From Candidatus Saccharimonadota bacterium (GTDB lineage: Bacteria; Patescibacteriota; Saccharimonadia; Saccharimonadales; Saccharimonadaceae), in assembly GCA_905371595.1 (NCBI GenBank), contig CAJPLU010000001.1:1-64000 (forward strand): 64,000 bases of DNA, in the 5' to 3' direction. Positions 27,719-36,645 of the stretch are shown here, in pieces. Both the position numbers and the translations under genes were made by a program. The notes under the pieces were generated by a model. It was not told the DNA's origin. It searched no databases and saw only the letters and a list, made by a program, of their open reading frames with translations. The number at the start of each line of letters is the position of its first letter. Positions within the stretch are counted from its first letter, which is position 1.

Positions 27719-27734
27719 ATTATAACAAATTATA
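27719..27734 (-). promoter_or_regulatory. tandem -10 boxes of the 3D-rsmA-pgeF operon
   Basis: Two TATAAT hexamers, 27719-27724 and 27729-27734, lie 16 and 26 nt before the GTG at 27702, giving a leader of roughly 10-20 nt. Confidence 0.45.
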
Positions 27735-27757
27735 TACTAAATGTCAAGTAGAGCATC

Positions 27758-28939
27758 CTACCACCAGCCCTTTGCCTGCCAGGCGTTATAAGCACCCGCC
27801 CAGCTGCCATAGCGCCCTACCGCGTAACCATTAAACACTTTAATTTGGCAAACTGGATCAGCCTGCCAATTCGGGCAAGCACTCGACAATTTCGATAAAC
27901 TAGTCTGCCCCAAGCCGTAATATGTGCCGTTAGTCGCTGTTGTTCGCCAACCAGACTCCTTAGTGAAAATAAAGTTAGCGTAGCCATAGTCGCTAGGCGA
28001 AAGACCAGCCGCCGCCATCCAATCTTCATGCGAGCCTGCCGGTAGACTAACTTTAGTACCAACAACTTCTACCTGCTTAACTGGCTGCTGGATAACATTA
28101 CTATTGATTTCACGACGTGATACCTCGATACCGTTTTGGACGTTAATCTCATACGTAACTGTACGCTTGCCGTTAACCCCTTTGGTTTGAATTTCTTTGT
28201 ATCCTTTATCGCGATTAACATCTTTGATTTGTTCAGTCTCAAACTGTATATCTTCGTCAACGGTAACTGTCTGTGTGCCGTTACGATACAAGCGGATATT
28301 CATGCCTCCAGATATTTTTGTATCTTTATTCGGAACAATGACGTCATTGGCAGACATTTTAATGTGCTTTTCAGCTAGCATCTCGCCAACGGTTTTGGCT
28401 TGCGTATAAGAAATGGTTTTTTTACCGTAGAAATCAAAATTGAATGGCGTTGCTCGCTTAATGGACAGCACTTCTGCTGCGCTATCGCGCATTGGACTAT
28501 TAGACTGCGACAAGGTTAGAATATCTTCATCGCGTACAGCAATGCCAGCTTGTTTAACTATCTGCTTTACAGTACGGTACGATGTAATAATTTTAGTGAG
28601 CTGAGAGCCATCCTTGACAACCACCGTTCGGGCTCGATAAATATTAACGTTATATGAATTTGCTACCAAGCGCTCATCAATATTTGGCTCGGTCCGATCG
28701 TTACGATCTAGTTTGATAGCTGCCTCAGCGAGAGCTTCGCGCAAGGTCTGTTTTTTGGTAATGAATCCTTTACTTTGACCGTCATCATGAACGGTAATAA
28801 TATGTTCGCCAACAGCTAGACTACGCTCGTCAGCCCGCGCTTTTGGCATAATTGCCGTATAAACAGATAATCCAGCCAAAGCTAATAGCATAGAGCCGGT
28901 AATCAGCCAACGTAATTTCATTCTCGCAATATTTTTCAT
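27758..28939 (-). CDS. DUF348-G5 protein with C-terminal lysozyme-like domain
   Basis: A 393-aa secreted muralytic protein, related to the neighbouring 3D protein in its first half. Order: signal/anchor helix (about 8-33), three DUF348 repeats (about 42-215), a G5 domain (about 220-295) and a short C-terminal lysozyme/transglycosylase-like domain with the likely catalytic Glu in FTKESGWRT followed by GTYYGLGQT, as in Rpf-type and SLT-type domains. It ends in Trp-Trp. It has its own promoter and a hairpin at its mRNA 5' end. Confidence 0.88.
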   Translation of the reverse strand: MKNIARMKLRWLITGSMLLALAGLSVYTAIMPKARADERSLAVGEHIITVHDDGQSKGFITKKQTLREALAEAAIKLDRNDRTEPNIDERLVANSYNVNIYRARTVVVKDGSQLTKIITSYRTVKQIVKQAGIAVRDEDILTLSQSNSPMRDSAAEVLSIKRATPFNFDFYGKKTISYTQAKTVGEMLAEKHIKMSANDVIVPNKDTKISGGMNIRLYRNGTQTVTVDEDIQFETEQIKDVNRDKGYKEIQTKGVNGKRTVTYEINVQNGIEVSRREINSNVIQQPVKQVEVVGTKVSLPAGSHEDWMAAAGLSPSDYGYANFIFTKESGWRTTATNGTYYGLGQTSLSKLSSACPNWQADPVCQIKVFNGYAVGRYGSWAGAYNAWQAKGWW

Positions 28940-28945
28940 ACGTAG

Positions 28946-28963
28946 GCGCGCAAACTAGCGCGC
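28946..28963 (-). promoter_or_regulatory. 5'-terminal mRNA hairpin of the lysozyme-like gene
   Basis: GCGCGC repeats at 28946-28951 and 28958-28963 form a 6-bp stem with a 6-nt loop. The predicted transcription start (near 28964) puts it at the very 5' end, and it ends 6 nt before the ATG; there is no Shine-Dalgarno. Confidence 0.5.
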
Positions 28964-28970
28964 AGTTATA

Positions 28971-28979
28971 ATTATAGCA
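28971..28979 (-). promoter_or_regulatory. extended -10 promoter of the lysozyme-like gene
   Basis: TGC-TATAAT on the minus strand, predicting a start near 28964 and a leader of about 25 nt. Confidence 0.6.
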
Positions 28980-28996
28980 AAAGATTGATTATTTTG

Positions 28997-31108
28997 CTAC
29001 AGCTTCTCGAGGTGGGCGTATTCAACGTTGAGCTTTTTGACAGCACCGTTATCGAACTTCACGCTAACTGCTAAGCCGTCAATGTCAATGATCTCGCCAT
29101 CGCCAAATTGCAGCGAGCGCACTCGATCGCCAATATCATAGTTCATCACCGGCTCGTCAAAATCATTATAAGCCGGACTCGAATCAATAGCGTTAGGTTC
29201 AACCGCGAACAATCCCATACCCATATCGTCGAGAAAACGCGACGGCTGATTGTACGATCGCAAGCCGAATTGCGCACGGCTCTGCGCGTACAACAGATAT
29301 AACTCTTCACGCGCCCGCGTCATACCCACGTAGCACAAGCGCCGCTCCTCCTCGAGATTGCGCGGACCCTCTTCAAGCGCTCGCTCACTCGGAAACAAGC
29401 CATCCTCCATACCGACCATGAAAACCACCGGAAATTCCAGTCCCTTAGCGGCATGCAAGGTCATTAATGTGACCTTTTCACCATCACTTTGCTGATCGAC
29501 GCTGCTCATTAGTGCTGCCTCTTCGAGAAAGTCTGGCAACGTCGCGAAAGATTTAGCGTCCGCTATGAGCACGCTCAGATTATCATCACGCTCTTCAGCC
29601 TGTGGCGTTCCGTCCATGACATAATCTCGATAAGCAATCTTTTCAATTAGCTTTTCAATAATATCGCTTGGGCTAGTATCAGAAAGAATAAGCGCCTGCA
29701 ATTCGCGTAGAATCTCACCCAGACGCAGCAACGATTTTTTGGCGCGCGGCGTCAAAACGCTAGTTTGCTCGACATTCACCAGCGAAGCGATAATATCCAT
29801 ATTGTTATCGTTTTGCCATCGTAAAAATTTCTCTAGACTGGTCGCACCGATACCGCGCGCTGGCACATTCGCAATTCGGCTAAAGCTCATCCGGTCGTTC
29901 GGTTGATATAATAAACGCAAATAGGCGATAATATCCTTGATTTCTTTGCGATCATAAAAGCGCACGCCGCCAACCAATTGATATGGAATTCTTTGCTGCA
30001 TGAAGGCACGTTCAAAAGCAAAGCTCTGCGCATTAGTACGATACAATACTGCAAAATCACCGTAGCGGCGAGCACCAATCGAGGTTTGAGCCGCAATACG
30101 GCTTGCCACCACGTAAGCTTCTTCGGACTCATCGCGTACCGCCTGGACTTGTACTGGCGCACCGTTGCCAGCCGCCGTCCAGAGTTTCTTGTCAGTCCGT
30201 TCGACATTCTTGGCAATGACCTTTTGCGCCGCCTCTAGGATAGCACCTGTTGAACGATAGTTTTGTTCCAGTTTAATCACCTTTGCGCCAGGAAAGTCCC
30301 GTTCAAAATTAAGAATATTTTTGAAATCCGCCCCGCGCCAGCTATAGATTGATTGCCAATCATCGCCAACTACGCAAATATTACGTGCATCGTTGACTAG
30401 ATATTTAACGATAGCATACTGCGCAGCGTTAGTGTCTTGGTATTCGTCAATAAGGATATGCTTGAAATACTGGCGATACTTTTGGCGAATTTCACTGGCA
30501 TCGCGCAGCAAACGTACCGTCTCGATCAACAAATCATCGAAATCTAGCGCGCCAGCCTCGCTGCGTAGTTGCTCGTATCTATCATAAATCTTAGCGATAT
30601 GCTGCTGATTCGGATATTGCGCCGCTGCCGCGTAATCATCTGGCGTAAGTAAATCATTTTTAGCGTTAGAAATTGCCGCGCTAACAGAACGTGGTTTGAG
30701 TTTATCAGGAGCAATTGACAGCTGTTTCATCGCTTGCTTGATCAATCCTTGACGGTCGGCTTCATCATAAATAATAAAATTCGACGGCACGCCAATCGCC
30801 GGCCCATCGCGCCGCAAAATTCGCACGCAAATCCCGTGAAATGTACCCATCCACGGCATGAATTGCCGCGTATTAGGCTGATCGATCAAAGCCGCCAAGC
30901 GCTCGCGCATCTCGCGAGCCGCTTTATTAGTAAATGTCACTGCCAAAATTTCGTTCGGCCAGACTCTTTCGTGTGTCAATAGATAAGCTATCCGGTGAGT
31001 TAAAGTTTTGGTTTTACCACTGCCAGCGCCCGCCAAAACCAACAACGGACCGTCCGTATAAGCGACAGCTGCTTTCTGCGCGTCATTAAGACCATCAAAT
31101 ATATCCAT
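28997..31108 (-). CDS. uvrD: UvrD/PcrA-type superfamily 1 DNA helicase
   Basis: 3'-5' DNA helicase of repair and replication restart. The 703-aa protein shows SF1 motifs: AGAGSGKTKT (Walker A, about 28-37), VTFTNKAA, LIDEYQDTN (Walker B), GDDWQSIYSWRGAD, LEQNYRST, TLHAAKGLEF and VGMTRARE, then a C-terminal Tudor-like tail rich in beta strand, as in PcrA. I set the start at ATG 31108, three codons inside the longest frame, because the first ATG (31117) overlaps the TATAAT box at 31116-31121. Confidence 0.95.
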   Translation of the reverse strand: MDIFDGLNDAQKAAVAYTDGPLLVLAGAGSGKTKTLTHRIAYLLTHERVWPNEILAVTFTNKAAREMRERLAALIDQPNTRQFMPWMGTFHGICVRILRRDGPAIGVPSNFIIYDEADRQGLIKQAMKQLSIAPDKLKPRSVSAAISNAKNDLLTPDDYAAAAQYPNQQHIAKIYDRYEQLRSEAGALDFDDLLIETVRLLRDASEIRQKYRQYFKHILIDEYQDTNAAQYAIVKYLVNDARNICVVGDDWQSIYSWRGADFKNILNFERDFPGAKVIKLEQNYRSTGAILEAAQKVIAKNVERTDKKLWTAAGNGAPVQVQAVRDESEEAYVVASRIAAQTSIGARRYGDFAVLYRTNAQSFAFERAFMQQRIPYQLVGGVRFYDRKEIKDIIAYLRLLYQPNDRMSFSRIANVPARGIGATSLEKFLRWQNDNNMDIIASLVNVEQTSVLTPRAKKSLLRLGEILRELQALILSDTSPSDIIEKLIEKIAYRDYVMDGTPQAEERDDNLSVLIADAKSFATLPDFLEEAALMSSVDQQSDGEKVTLMTLHAAKGLEFPVVFMVGMEDGLFPSERALEEGPRNLEEERRLCYVGMTRAREELYLLYAQSRAQFGLRSYNQPSRFLDDMGMGLFAVEPNAIDSSPAYNDFDEPVMNYDIGDRVRSLQFGDGEIIDIDGLAVSVKFDNGAVKKLNVEYAHLEKL

Positions 31109-31115
31109 CACACTC

Positions 31116-31121
31116 ATTATA
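31116..31121 (-). promoter_or_regulatory. -10 box of uvrD
   Basis: TATAAT ends 7 nt before ATG 31108 and contains the first two bases of the ATG at 31117, which would therefore not be transcribed as a start codon. Confidence 0.6.
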
Positions 31122-31126
31122 TCGCG

Positions 31127-32632
31127 TTAATAGCGAGTCAAGAAGAAATAGCCGGCGCCCGCCAGCGCACCCAAAGCCAAGAATACTATAATCACCAAAA
31201 ACCATTTCAAGCCTGAATGGCGCGATTGCTTATGTTTCTTATCGTCTTTGAATTCAGTGTAATACTCAGAAGTGTCATAAATAGCGCCTGACTCAATTTC
31301 GTCGATGGTTTGCTCGCGAGGCGGATCTGGTTCTGTAGTAGCGGACTGTACAGGCGAATCTACCGTCTGATTTGTCAGAGATTCAGCTAGTTGCTCGGGT
31401 TGCTCGCTCGTATCTTCTACATTAGCAACAGGAGCTTCGGCAGCAGGAGGATTAGTAGTTTTTTCAACAGGCTTTGGCTTGCCGCCAATTGGCATAAACC
31501 GATGTTTTTTAATGGCTGGCGCGTCTTGTATTCTAGCGTCATCTTCATCGTTTTCGGCTGAAGCGTCCTCAATTGATTGAATGTCGTTAGCTCGCGATTC
31601 TGCTTGCGAAAAGCCAATCTCGTTGCTAGCATCTTGCGCGTCTTTCTGTAGCGACTCAACAAGCTCGGCAGACGGTGCAATATCCCTACCGTGCGTACCG
31701 CCGATAGAATACGATCTTTTTTCGTTTTTGCTGTCGTCTGCCTCATCATAATCATTTTTGTCTTCAAAACCAGGATTAGACTGTGAAGCTTGAGACAATG
31801 CGCTGCTACCGTGAAAAACTCGCGATTCAGACGATTGCAGTTCGCTAGAAACGTTATTTGTATTTGCTGCTACATTTTCGTTAGAACTAAACTGAGTAGA
31901 ACTAGCAGCAAGACGCTGAGCGCTTCGCTGGCCAGTTGACCCTAATTGTTGAGACGAGCCGCCAGAAATATTAGATGACACATTACTTAACGACTGTGCC
32001 GGCATCGTAGAATACTTAACTTTGCTGGCGGGGTGTTTGCTGACACCTGGCTGCGAGCTAACTATGTCCATGAAACGGCCGCGACTCTTAGTCTTCATTT
32101 TTTTTGGTAGTCCTGATCGGACTGGCACAGCTCCGCCAATTGCCGCTACCTGCGGCGGTGTTGCGGCTTGTGGCAACGGCTGGGGAGCTGGCGATGGTAT
32201 TGAACTATTTAGAGCTGAATTTTGAACAACAGTAGAAGCCTGAGAAGCGACCGACGCACCAGCCGAAGTTGAAGTACCGTTTGTTGGCAAAGTCTGAACC
32301 TGAGCGGTAGACACCCCAACAGCTGGCTGTGCTGGAACTGCAGCCGAAACCGGTACGCTAGCTGTTGATAAAGATGAACTTGGCTGCTTAGCGACACCAA
32401 CCGTTGCGGCCGGCGAGGGTGAAGCCGTCATATTCGCAACTGGACCAGGACCAGGAGCTAATTTACTAGGCTCAACTGAAACTGGCGCAGCATTAGAGGA
32501 AGGATTTGAAGGCGTAGAGACAGCCGGCGGTGTTGGCGCCTCAGTATGTTGGCCGTCCTCTTTTAATAATCCGCTCTTGGACATAGCCTCGGTAATTGAA
32601 CGATCTAGCTCGTCGAAGTCGAATTCTGTCAT
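31127..32632 (-). CDS. low-complexity C-tail-anchored membrane protein
   Basis: A 501-aa protein I do not recognise. Residues 1-25 look like a short acidic helix (EFDFDELDRSITEAM); about 30-260 are dominated by Ser, Ala, Pro, Val and Gln; about 260-440 are acidic and Ser/Asn-rich. A single transmembrane helix lies at the C-terminus (about 476-498), so most of the protein should be cytoplasmic. It starts 2 nt after the tpiA stop with an AGAGG ribosome binding site inside tpiA, and so is co-expressed with triose-phosphate isomerase without an obvious functional link. Confidence 0.7.
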   Translation of the reverse strand: MTEFDFDELDRSITEAMSKSGLLKEDGQHTEAPTPPAVSTPSNPSSNAAPVSVEPSKLAPGPGPVANMTASPSPAATVGVAKQPSSSLSTASVPVSAAVPAQPAVGVSTAQVQTLPTNGTSTSAGASVASQASTVVQNSALNSSIPSPAPQPLPQAATPPQVAAIGGAVPVRSGLPKKMKTKSRGRFMDIVSSQPGVSKHPASKVKYSTMPAQSLSNVSSNISGGSSQQLGSTGQRSAQRLAASSTQFSSNENVAANTNNVSSELQSSESRVFHGSSALSQASQSNPGFEDKNDYDEADDSKNEKRSYSIGGTHGRDIAPSAELVESLQKDAQDASNEIGFSQAESRANDIQSIEDASAENDEDDARIQDAPAIKKHRFMPIGGKPKPVEKTTNPPAAEAPVANVEDTSEQPEQLAESLTNQTVDSPVQSATTEPDPPREQTIDEIESGAIYDTSEYYTEFKDDKKHKQSRHSGLKWFLVIIVFLALGALAGAGYFFLTRY

Positions 32633-32634
32633 GG

Positions 32635-33420
32635 CTATTTACCTCTCTTTACTGGTAAGGATGACATATCTTCACATTTTTTGATAATACCAGCAAAAGC
32701 ATAGACATCTAAACTTGATTCACCGATAAGCAAACCATTTACACCAGCTGTTTGCAAATACGACATAGCGTTATCAAGGTTAACACTACCACCGTAAAGC
32801 ACGCGGACATTCTCGGCGGCAACTTTACCGAAAAGATGCTCAATTTGCCGACGAATATATTTAATGGCGCGTTCAACATCGCGCGGTGAAGCGAATTTAC
32901 CAGTACCGATTGACCACACTGGCTCATAAGCTATAACAATCTGGCCAACCTCAACGCTCGTGATATTAGCTAGTCCTTCCACCAACTGATCGCGAATTAC
33001 ATCAGATGTTTCCTTGTTGGCTCGTTCTTGCGCTGTTTCACCAATACACAATACAGGCGTAATATTATTACGCACTGCCGCTTGCACTTTGCTGCGAATA
33101 TCTTTACTGCGTTCAGCAAAGATATGCCGGCGCTCGCTGTGGCCAATTATGCCATATTGTACGATACCGCGCAGCTGCGACGCTGATACTTCACCAGTGT
33201 AAGCACCGCTGTCACGCCAATAAAAGTTCTGCACTGCCAGGTTAAAGTGATGATGTTGCACCTGCATATTAAGCGGCTGGAGCGCTAACATAGTCGGTGC
33301 CAACACTACCTCAGTATTTTTGAGCTTGCCAACCAGCTTGTCGAGTTTATGAACATACAAACTCGCCTCATTGACAGTGAGGTTCATTTTCCAGTTTGCA
33401 ATAATAAGTTTCTTGCCCAC
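32635..33420 (-). CDS. tpiA: triose-phosphate isomerase
   Basis: Interconverts dihydroxyacetone phosphate and glyceraldehyde-3-phosphate. The 261-aa TIM barrel has the substrate Lys in NWKMN (about 10-14), the electrophilic His in IIGHSERR, the catalytic Glu in AYEPVWSIGTG and the phosphate-binding YGGSVN. A GTG at 33420 is the only plausible start (a TAA lies three codons upstream). No clear Shine-Dalgarno or standard-position -10 box was found. Together with pyk next to it, it supports a working lower glycolysis. Confidence 0.95.
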   Translation of the reverse strand: MGKKLIIANWKMNLTVNEASLYVHKLDKLVGKLKNTEVVLAPTMLALQPLNMQVQHHHFNLAVQNFYWRDSGAYTGEVSASQLRGIVQYGIIGHSERRHIFAERSKDIRSKVQAAVRNNITPVLCIGETAQERANKETSDVIRDQLVEGLANITSVEVGQIVIAYEPVWSIGTGKFASPRDVERAIKYIRRQIEHLFGKVAAENVRVLYGGSVNLDNAMSYLQTAGVNGLLIGESSLDVYAFAGIIKKCEDMSSLPVKRGK

Positions 33421-33497
33421 GTTTTATACTTGCTTATGTTTACCCTTGCGTCTAGTTTACTACAGTTATTAACGCTCGTCTAGTTTTTTGCGCGAAA

Positions 33498-33520
33498 ACA
33501 CCCCGCCAAAAGCGAGGTGT
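33498..33520 (-). terminator. terminator of pyk
   Basis: ACACCTCGC and GGCGGGGTGT form a stem with one mismatch around a short T-rich loop on the minus strand, followed by TTTT. It lies about 20 nt after the pyk stop. Confidence 0.65.
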
Positions 33521-33539
33521 CTCTTAAACTTTACTGCTT

Positions 33540-34967
33540 TTACTCAACAACACGCACACGTAATGTGTCGGTACCGCCGGCTACACCCGACTGGCGGCCG
33601 CTGACAACAACCGCGGTCAATTTGTCGTCGCGCCCGAAAGTGCCCCAATCAAGCAATTCTTTGGCTAATTTTGTACCAACATGCTCGCCCTCTTTACGCA
33701 CATATGAGCGGGTAGCGTATGACAAAGCTAACTGTTGAGCCACACGCTTATTCGGCGTTACCGCAGCGATTGGCAGCTCTGGACGACAGGCAGCAATCCG
33801 CGCAGCCGTCGCGCCAGATTTAGTTTCGGCGATAATCACATCGGCGTCTACTTGGTTAGCTACTACTACCGCAGCATTAGCAATCGCATTACGGCGGCGG
33901 TTCTTCTCGCCATATTCAATCGGCATGTCATTCATCGGCCAGCGCGACTGTGTGTAGCGCACCGTCTTGGCCATCATTTTGACTGCCTCGGCAGGATAAC
34001 TACCGTTAGCTGTCTCATCAGAAAGCATCACTACATCAGTACCAAGAATTACTGCTGTTGCTACATCACTAACTTCGGCGCGAGTCGGCTCTGGATTATC
34101 GACCATGCTGGCTAACATTTGCGTTGCCACTATTGATAGTTTACCGTATTTACGGCACAAGCGAATTGCTTCGCGTTCGACAATCGGCACAATCTCAGGG
34201 CTAGTCTCGACCGCTAAGTCGCCGCGCGCGATCATCACGCCGTCAGCAGCTTTGACTATTTCTTTGAGCGCTTCCATCTCGATAGCTGCTTTGGTCTCAA
34301 CTTTCGCAATAATCTGCGCTGTTGAACCGTGGCTTAGCATAATCTGCCGTAAGTTATTAATATCGTCTGCGCTCTGAATAAAACTGAGGGCTACAAAATC
34401 AATATCTTTATCGGCGCCAAACTCTACGTCAGCCAAATCTTTTGGCGTTAAAATATCGCCGCCAAAGTCGGTGTCTGGCAGATTCAAGCCTTTACGGCTC
34501 ATCAAAAATCCATCGTTCAGAATACGAATCTTGATTGCTGTATCGCTAACCCGCTCAATCATCTCGCCGCGAATCTTGCCATCGAACAAGTAAACTGGCT
34601 CACCAACCTTGACTTTGTTAGCTAAATTGTATTGAATCGGCAAATTCATACTGCCATCGTGTTCTTGAATTGCATGATCGAGAACGATCTCGTCGCCAGC
34701 TTTAACATCTAAGTGGTTGTTCTTTAGAACGCCGAGACGAATTTTTGGTCCTTGTAAATCCTGCAAGATTGCTACCGTTCGGCCAACTTCGGCGCTAGCA
34801 TCACGAATCCATTTAATCTGATCTAGCCGTTCTTCGTACGATCCATGGCTAAAGTTCAAACGAAAGCCATTTGCGCCAGCTTCAATTAATTGTTTGATTT
34901 TCTCTGGTGAATTTGTGGCTGGCCCCAGAGTCGCCAGTATCTTAGTCCTTTTAAATGTATTACTCAT
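33540..34967 (-). CDS. pyk: pyruvate kinase
   Basis: Converts phosphoenolpyruvate and ADP to pyruvate and ATP. The 475-aa protein has the N-terminal TLGPATNSPE and LNFSHGSYEE motifs, the catalytic region MIARGDLAVE, MLSDETANGSYP and the C-terminal regulatory domain, ending normally. The ATG at 34967 follows TATAAT with an 8-nt gap. It is monocistronic, with its own terminator before the tpiA region. Confidence 0.96.
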   Translation of the reverse strand: MSNTFKRTKILATLGPATNSPEKIKQLIEAGANGFRLNFSHGSYEERLDQIKWIRDASAEVGRTVAILQDLQGPKIRLGVLKNNHLDVKAGDEIVLDHAIQEHDGSMNLPIQYNLANKVKVGEPVYLFDGKIRGEMIERVSDTAIKIRILNDGFLMSRKGLNLPDTDFGGDILTPKDLADVEFGADKDIDFVALSFIQSADDINNLRQIMLSHGSTAQIIAKVETKAAIEMEALKEIVKAADGVMIARGDLAVETSPEIVPIVEREAIRLCRKYGKLSIVATQMLASMVDNPEPTRAEVSDVATAVILGTDVVMLSDETANGSYPAEAVKMMAKTVRYTQSRWPMNDMPIEYGEKNRRRNAIANAAVVVANQVDADVIIAETKSGATAARIAACRPELPIAAVTPNKRVAQQLALSYATRSYVRKEGEHVGTKLAKELLDWGTFGRDDKLTAVVVSGRQSGVAGGTDTLRVRVVE

Positions 34968-34975
34968 AGATAGTT

Positions 34976-34981
34976 ATTATA
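34976..34981 (-). promoter_or_regulatory. -10 box of pyk
   Basis: TATAAT ends 8 nt before the pyk ATG; leaderless arrangement. Confidence 0.6.
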
Positions 34982-35003
34982 CTCTAATGTGTTCCACAAA
35001 AAT

Positions 35004-35027
35004 AGTACGCCCAGACTAGGACGTACT
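35004..35027 (-). terminator. terminator of the 36492-35261 operon
   Basis: AGTACGTCC and GGGCGTACT pair over 9 bp (one G-T) with a 6-nt loop; on the minus strand it is followed by ATTTTTG. It lies 230 nt after the last stop of the operon and just before the pyk promoter. Confidence 0.65.
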
Positions 35028-35057
35028 TGACAAGTGCAAATTTATATTATATGGTGA

Positions 35058-35156
35058 ATGTCGTTGAATCGAATTGGAACGATATCCTTATGGAGCTCAG
35101 GCGGTGATATCGCCTTATGGGGGTTTATCTCTGGCGTAACGTATTTGTTACAGTGA
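35058..35156 (+). CDS. possible 32-aa hydrophobic small protein
   Basis: In the otherwise gene-free 34982-35260 stretch, an ATG at 35058 opens a 32-codon frame whose product is hydrophobic (Trp, Leu, Ile, Gly) and could span a membrane. A TATTAT (35045-35050) ends 7 nt upstream, matching the local leaderless pattern, but no -35 or extended -10 supports it. It may be chance. Confidence 0.2.
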   Translation: MSLNRIGTISLWSSGGDIALWGFISGVTYLLQ

Positions 35157-35260
35157 TGGAACTAGTCAAGATATTATCTACCGACAAGCATTGCTTGTGC
35201 TTTAAGTATACGATGTCAATTATAGAACCTTACAGAGATAAAACCAAATTTGGCCATCGC

Positions 35261-35695
35261 TTAGTACGCTACACCACCATGATGCGAACACGCGCCTCGA
35301 CCCATAGATGAACTACATGAACCATCGTTGCATGTTGTAATCGGACAATATTCTGCATCGTATATGCCGCTCTTTGAAGAGTTAGAATCGTTTGAATACT
35401 GTTGATAGTTTGTCTCTGAGCGCTTATTACTTTTAACTTGACGTTGATGATTACTATATGTTGTCCATACGATCAATCCACCTATAATAACCACCCAAAA
35501 TAGTATTTTGCCCCAATTGTTAAGAAATGAATCAAGTCGCTCTCTTCGTCTAACTTGTTTACCTAATTTTATATACTCAGGGATGTAACAGTACTCTATA
35601 CTGACTGTATCATCCAACGGTTTTTTGTGTTTTTTCTTGTATCCATCGCTAATTAGTTTGCTAATCGGAGGGCTAAATCTTACTCGTATATTCAT
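35261..35695 (-). CDS. single-TM protein with DUF3761-like Cys/His tail
   Basis: A 144-aa protein with a basic N-terminal region, one transmembrane helix (about 65-82), an Asn/Ser/Gln linker and a C-terminal Cys/His motif (CPITTCNDGSC, then GRGACSHHGGV). The GACSHHGGV ending is the hallmark I associate with small extracytoplasmic DUF3761-type domains; the function is unknown. It starts 3 nt after the stop of the 35698-36492 gene, so both share the structured leader upstream. Confidence 0.65.
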   Translation of the reverse strand: MNIRVRFSPPISKLISDGYKKKHKKPLDDTVSIEYCYIPEYIKLGKQVRRRERLDSFLNNWGKILFWVVIIGGLIVWTTYSNHQRQVKSNKRSETNYQQYSNDSNSSKSGIYDAEYCPITTCNDGSCSSSMGRGACSHHGGVAY

Positions 35696-35697
35696 GA

Positions 35698-36492
35698 CTA
35701 TCTATGAATTCTGATAACTCGCACCTGATTTTCGTAGGTAACTTTTAGGTCTATATTTTCTTCGGACTTACGAATATCAGCAGAGATGCTGCCAGCGCGC
35801 TCCAATCCCTTGTTGATGTCACCACCGAGACTACTTACAAAGTATGGCTTATATGGTATATACTCACGTTCGCTCGTATAAATTGGTCCGGGCACATCCA
35901 GTACCTTCTCAAGCTCTTTAGATTTGTATTGGGCACCTAACGGGAAAAACTGGTTACCCTTGAATGCACTTATCTGCTCGTCAAGTTTCCGTCCACTATC
36001 TAGCACTAGTTCAATCTTTAACTTAGTAGTGTCGATATTGTTAGTGGCGATAATCTTATAGTCTATATGAAGGCGATCATTATTCTTTAAATATTCGTTG
36101 ATAGTATTTCGTGAAAGATTACGTCGATTGCATATATCATAATCAGAAGGTCCAAGTTGAACCCAGGGAGCGTCAGGATCGTTATCCCAAGCTTTCCACC
36201 AAGTTCGCTCTCTCGACTGAGCAGTGCAATTTTCTTGTTTGTCGAGGCCACCATATTTTGTGATACTGTCTTTGTCAAGCGACAGGTCAACAGACTTAAA
36301 CTCCGACTTTGTAATGTCTATCTTGAAGTTTGGCAAGCTAACAATATCATCTACAGAGTAAATCTTATCGGCTTGATAGTATTGGTAATACTGAAAGCCA
36401 AAATACCCGCCCGTTGCTAGTACTACTACTAGTATAGTACTTATAGCCAACCATTTTACTAACGAATGTCTACTATTATTTTTAAGCTTCAC
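35698..36492 (-). CDS. single-TM exported protein, unknown, behind a structured RNA leader
   Basis: A 264-aa protein I do not recognise. It has a basic N-terminus and one transmembrane helix (about 11-34), then a roughly 230-residue extracytoplasmic part rich in Tyr, Lys and Asp, with two Cys (QENC... and DICNRR) that could pair. The start is GTG 36492, with AAGGAG 7 nt upstream. It is one of few genes here with a true leader and ribosome binding site: its mRNA is predicted to begin with a ~147-nt folded RNA. Confidence 0.65.
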   Translation of the reverse strand: MKLKNNSRHSLVKWLAISTILVVVLATGGYFGFQYYQYYQADKIYSVDDIVSLPNFKIDITKSEFKSVDLSLDKDSITKYGGLDKQENCTAQSRERTWWKAWDNDPDAPWVQLGPSDYDICNRRNLSRNTINEYLKNNDRLHIDYKIIATNNIDTTKLKIELVLDSGRKLDEQISAFKGNQFFPLGAQYKSKELEKVLDVPGPIYTSEREYIPYKPYFVSSLGGDINKGLERAGSISADIRKSEENIDLKVTYENQVRVIRIHR

Positions 36493-36639
36493 TTCTTTTC
36501 TCCTTAAATTAAAAATGACACCACGCTTGGTGTCTAACCAGTAAATAGAGTATTAAGCCCTAATTTACTTCGCATGGTGCCATTTTGAAGGCTTAATACC
36601 ACGCAAAGAAATTGCGGTACTCTATAAAACTGGTTAGAC
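36493..36639 (-). ncRNA. structured 5' leader RNA, candidate riboswitch or cis-regulator
   Basis: The predicted transcript starts at about 36639, the first base of an 11-bp closing stem: GTCTAACCAGT (36629-36639) with ACTGGTTAGAC (36532-36542). Inside are an 8-bp stem (ATAGAGTA 36618-36625 with TACTCTAT 36545-36552), a small hairpin CGCAA/TTGCG (36602-36616), and a 9-bp stem TATTAAGCC/GGCTTAATA (36590-36598 with 36551-36559) capped by a 30-nt loop. A terminator-like hairpin GACACCA/TGGTGTC (36517-36534) plus ATTTTT follows and shares three bases with the closing stem. AAGGAG and the GTG come next. It matches no riboswitch class I know. Confidence 0.65.
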
Positions 36640-36645
36640 TTTTTT

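Noticed and set aside
36532..36645. Plus-strand Rho-independent terminator (long stem followed by TTTTTT)
   Set aside because: No plus-strand gene lies upstream; the T-run is the spacer between the minus-strand -10 and its transcription start.
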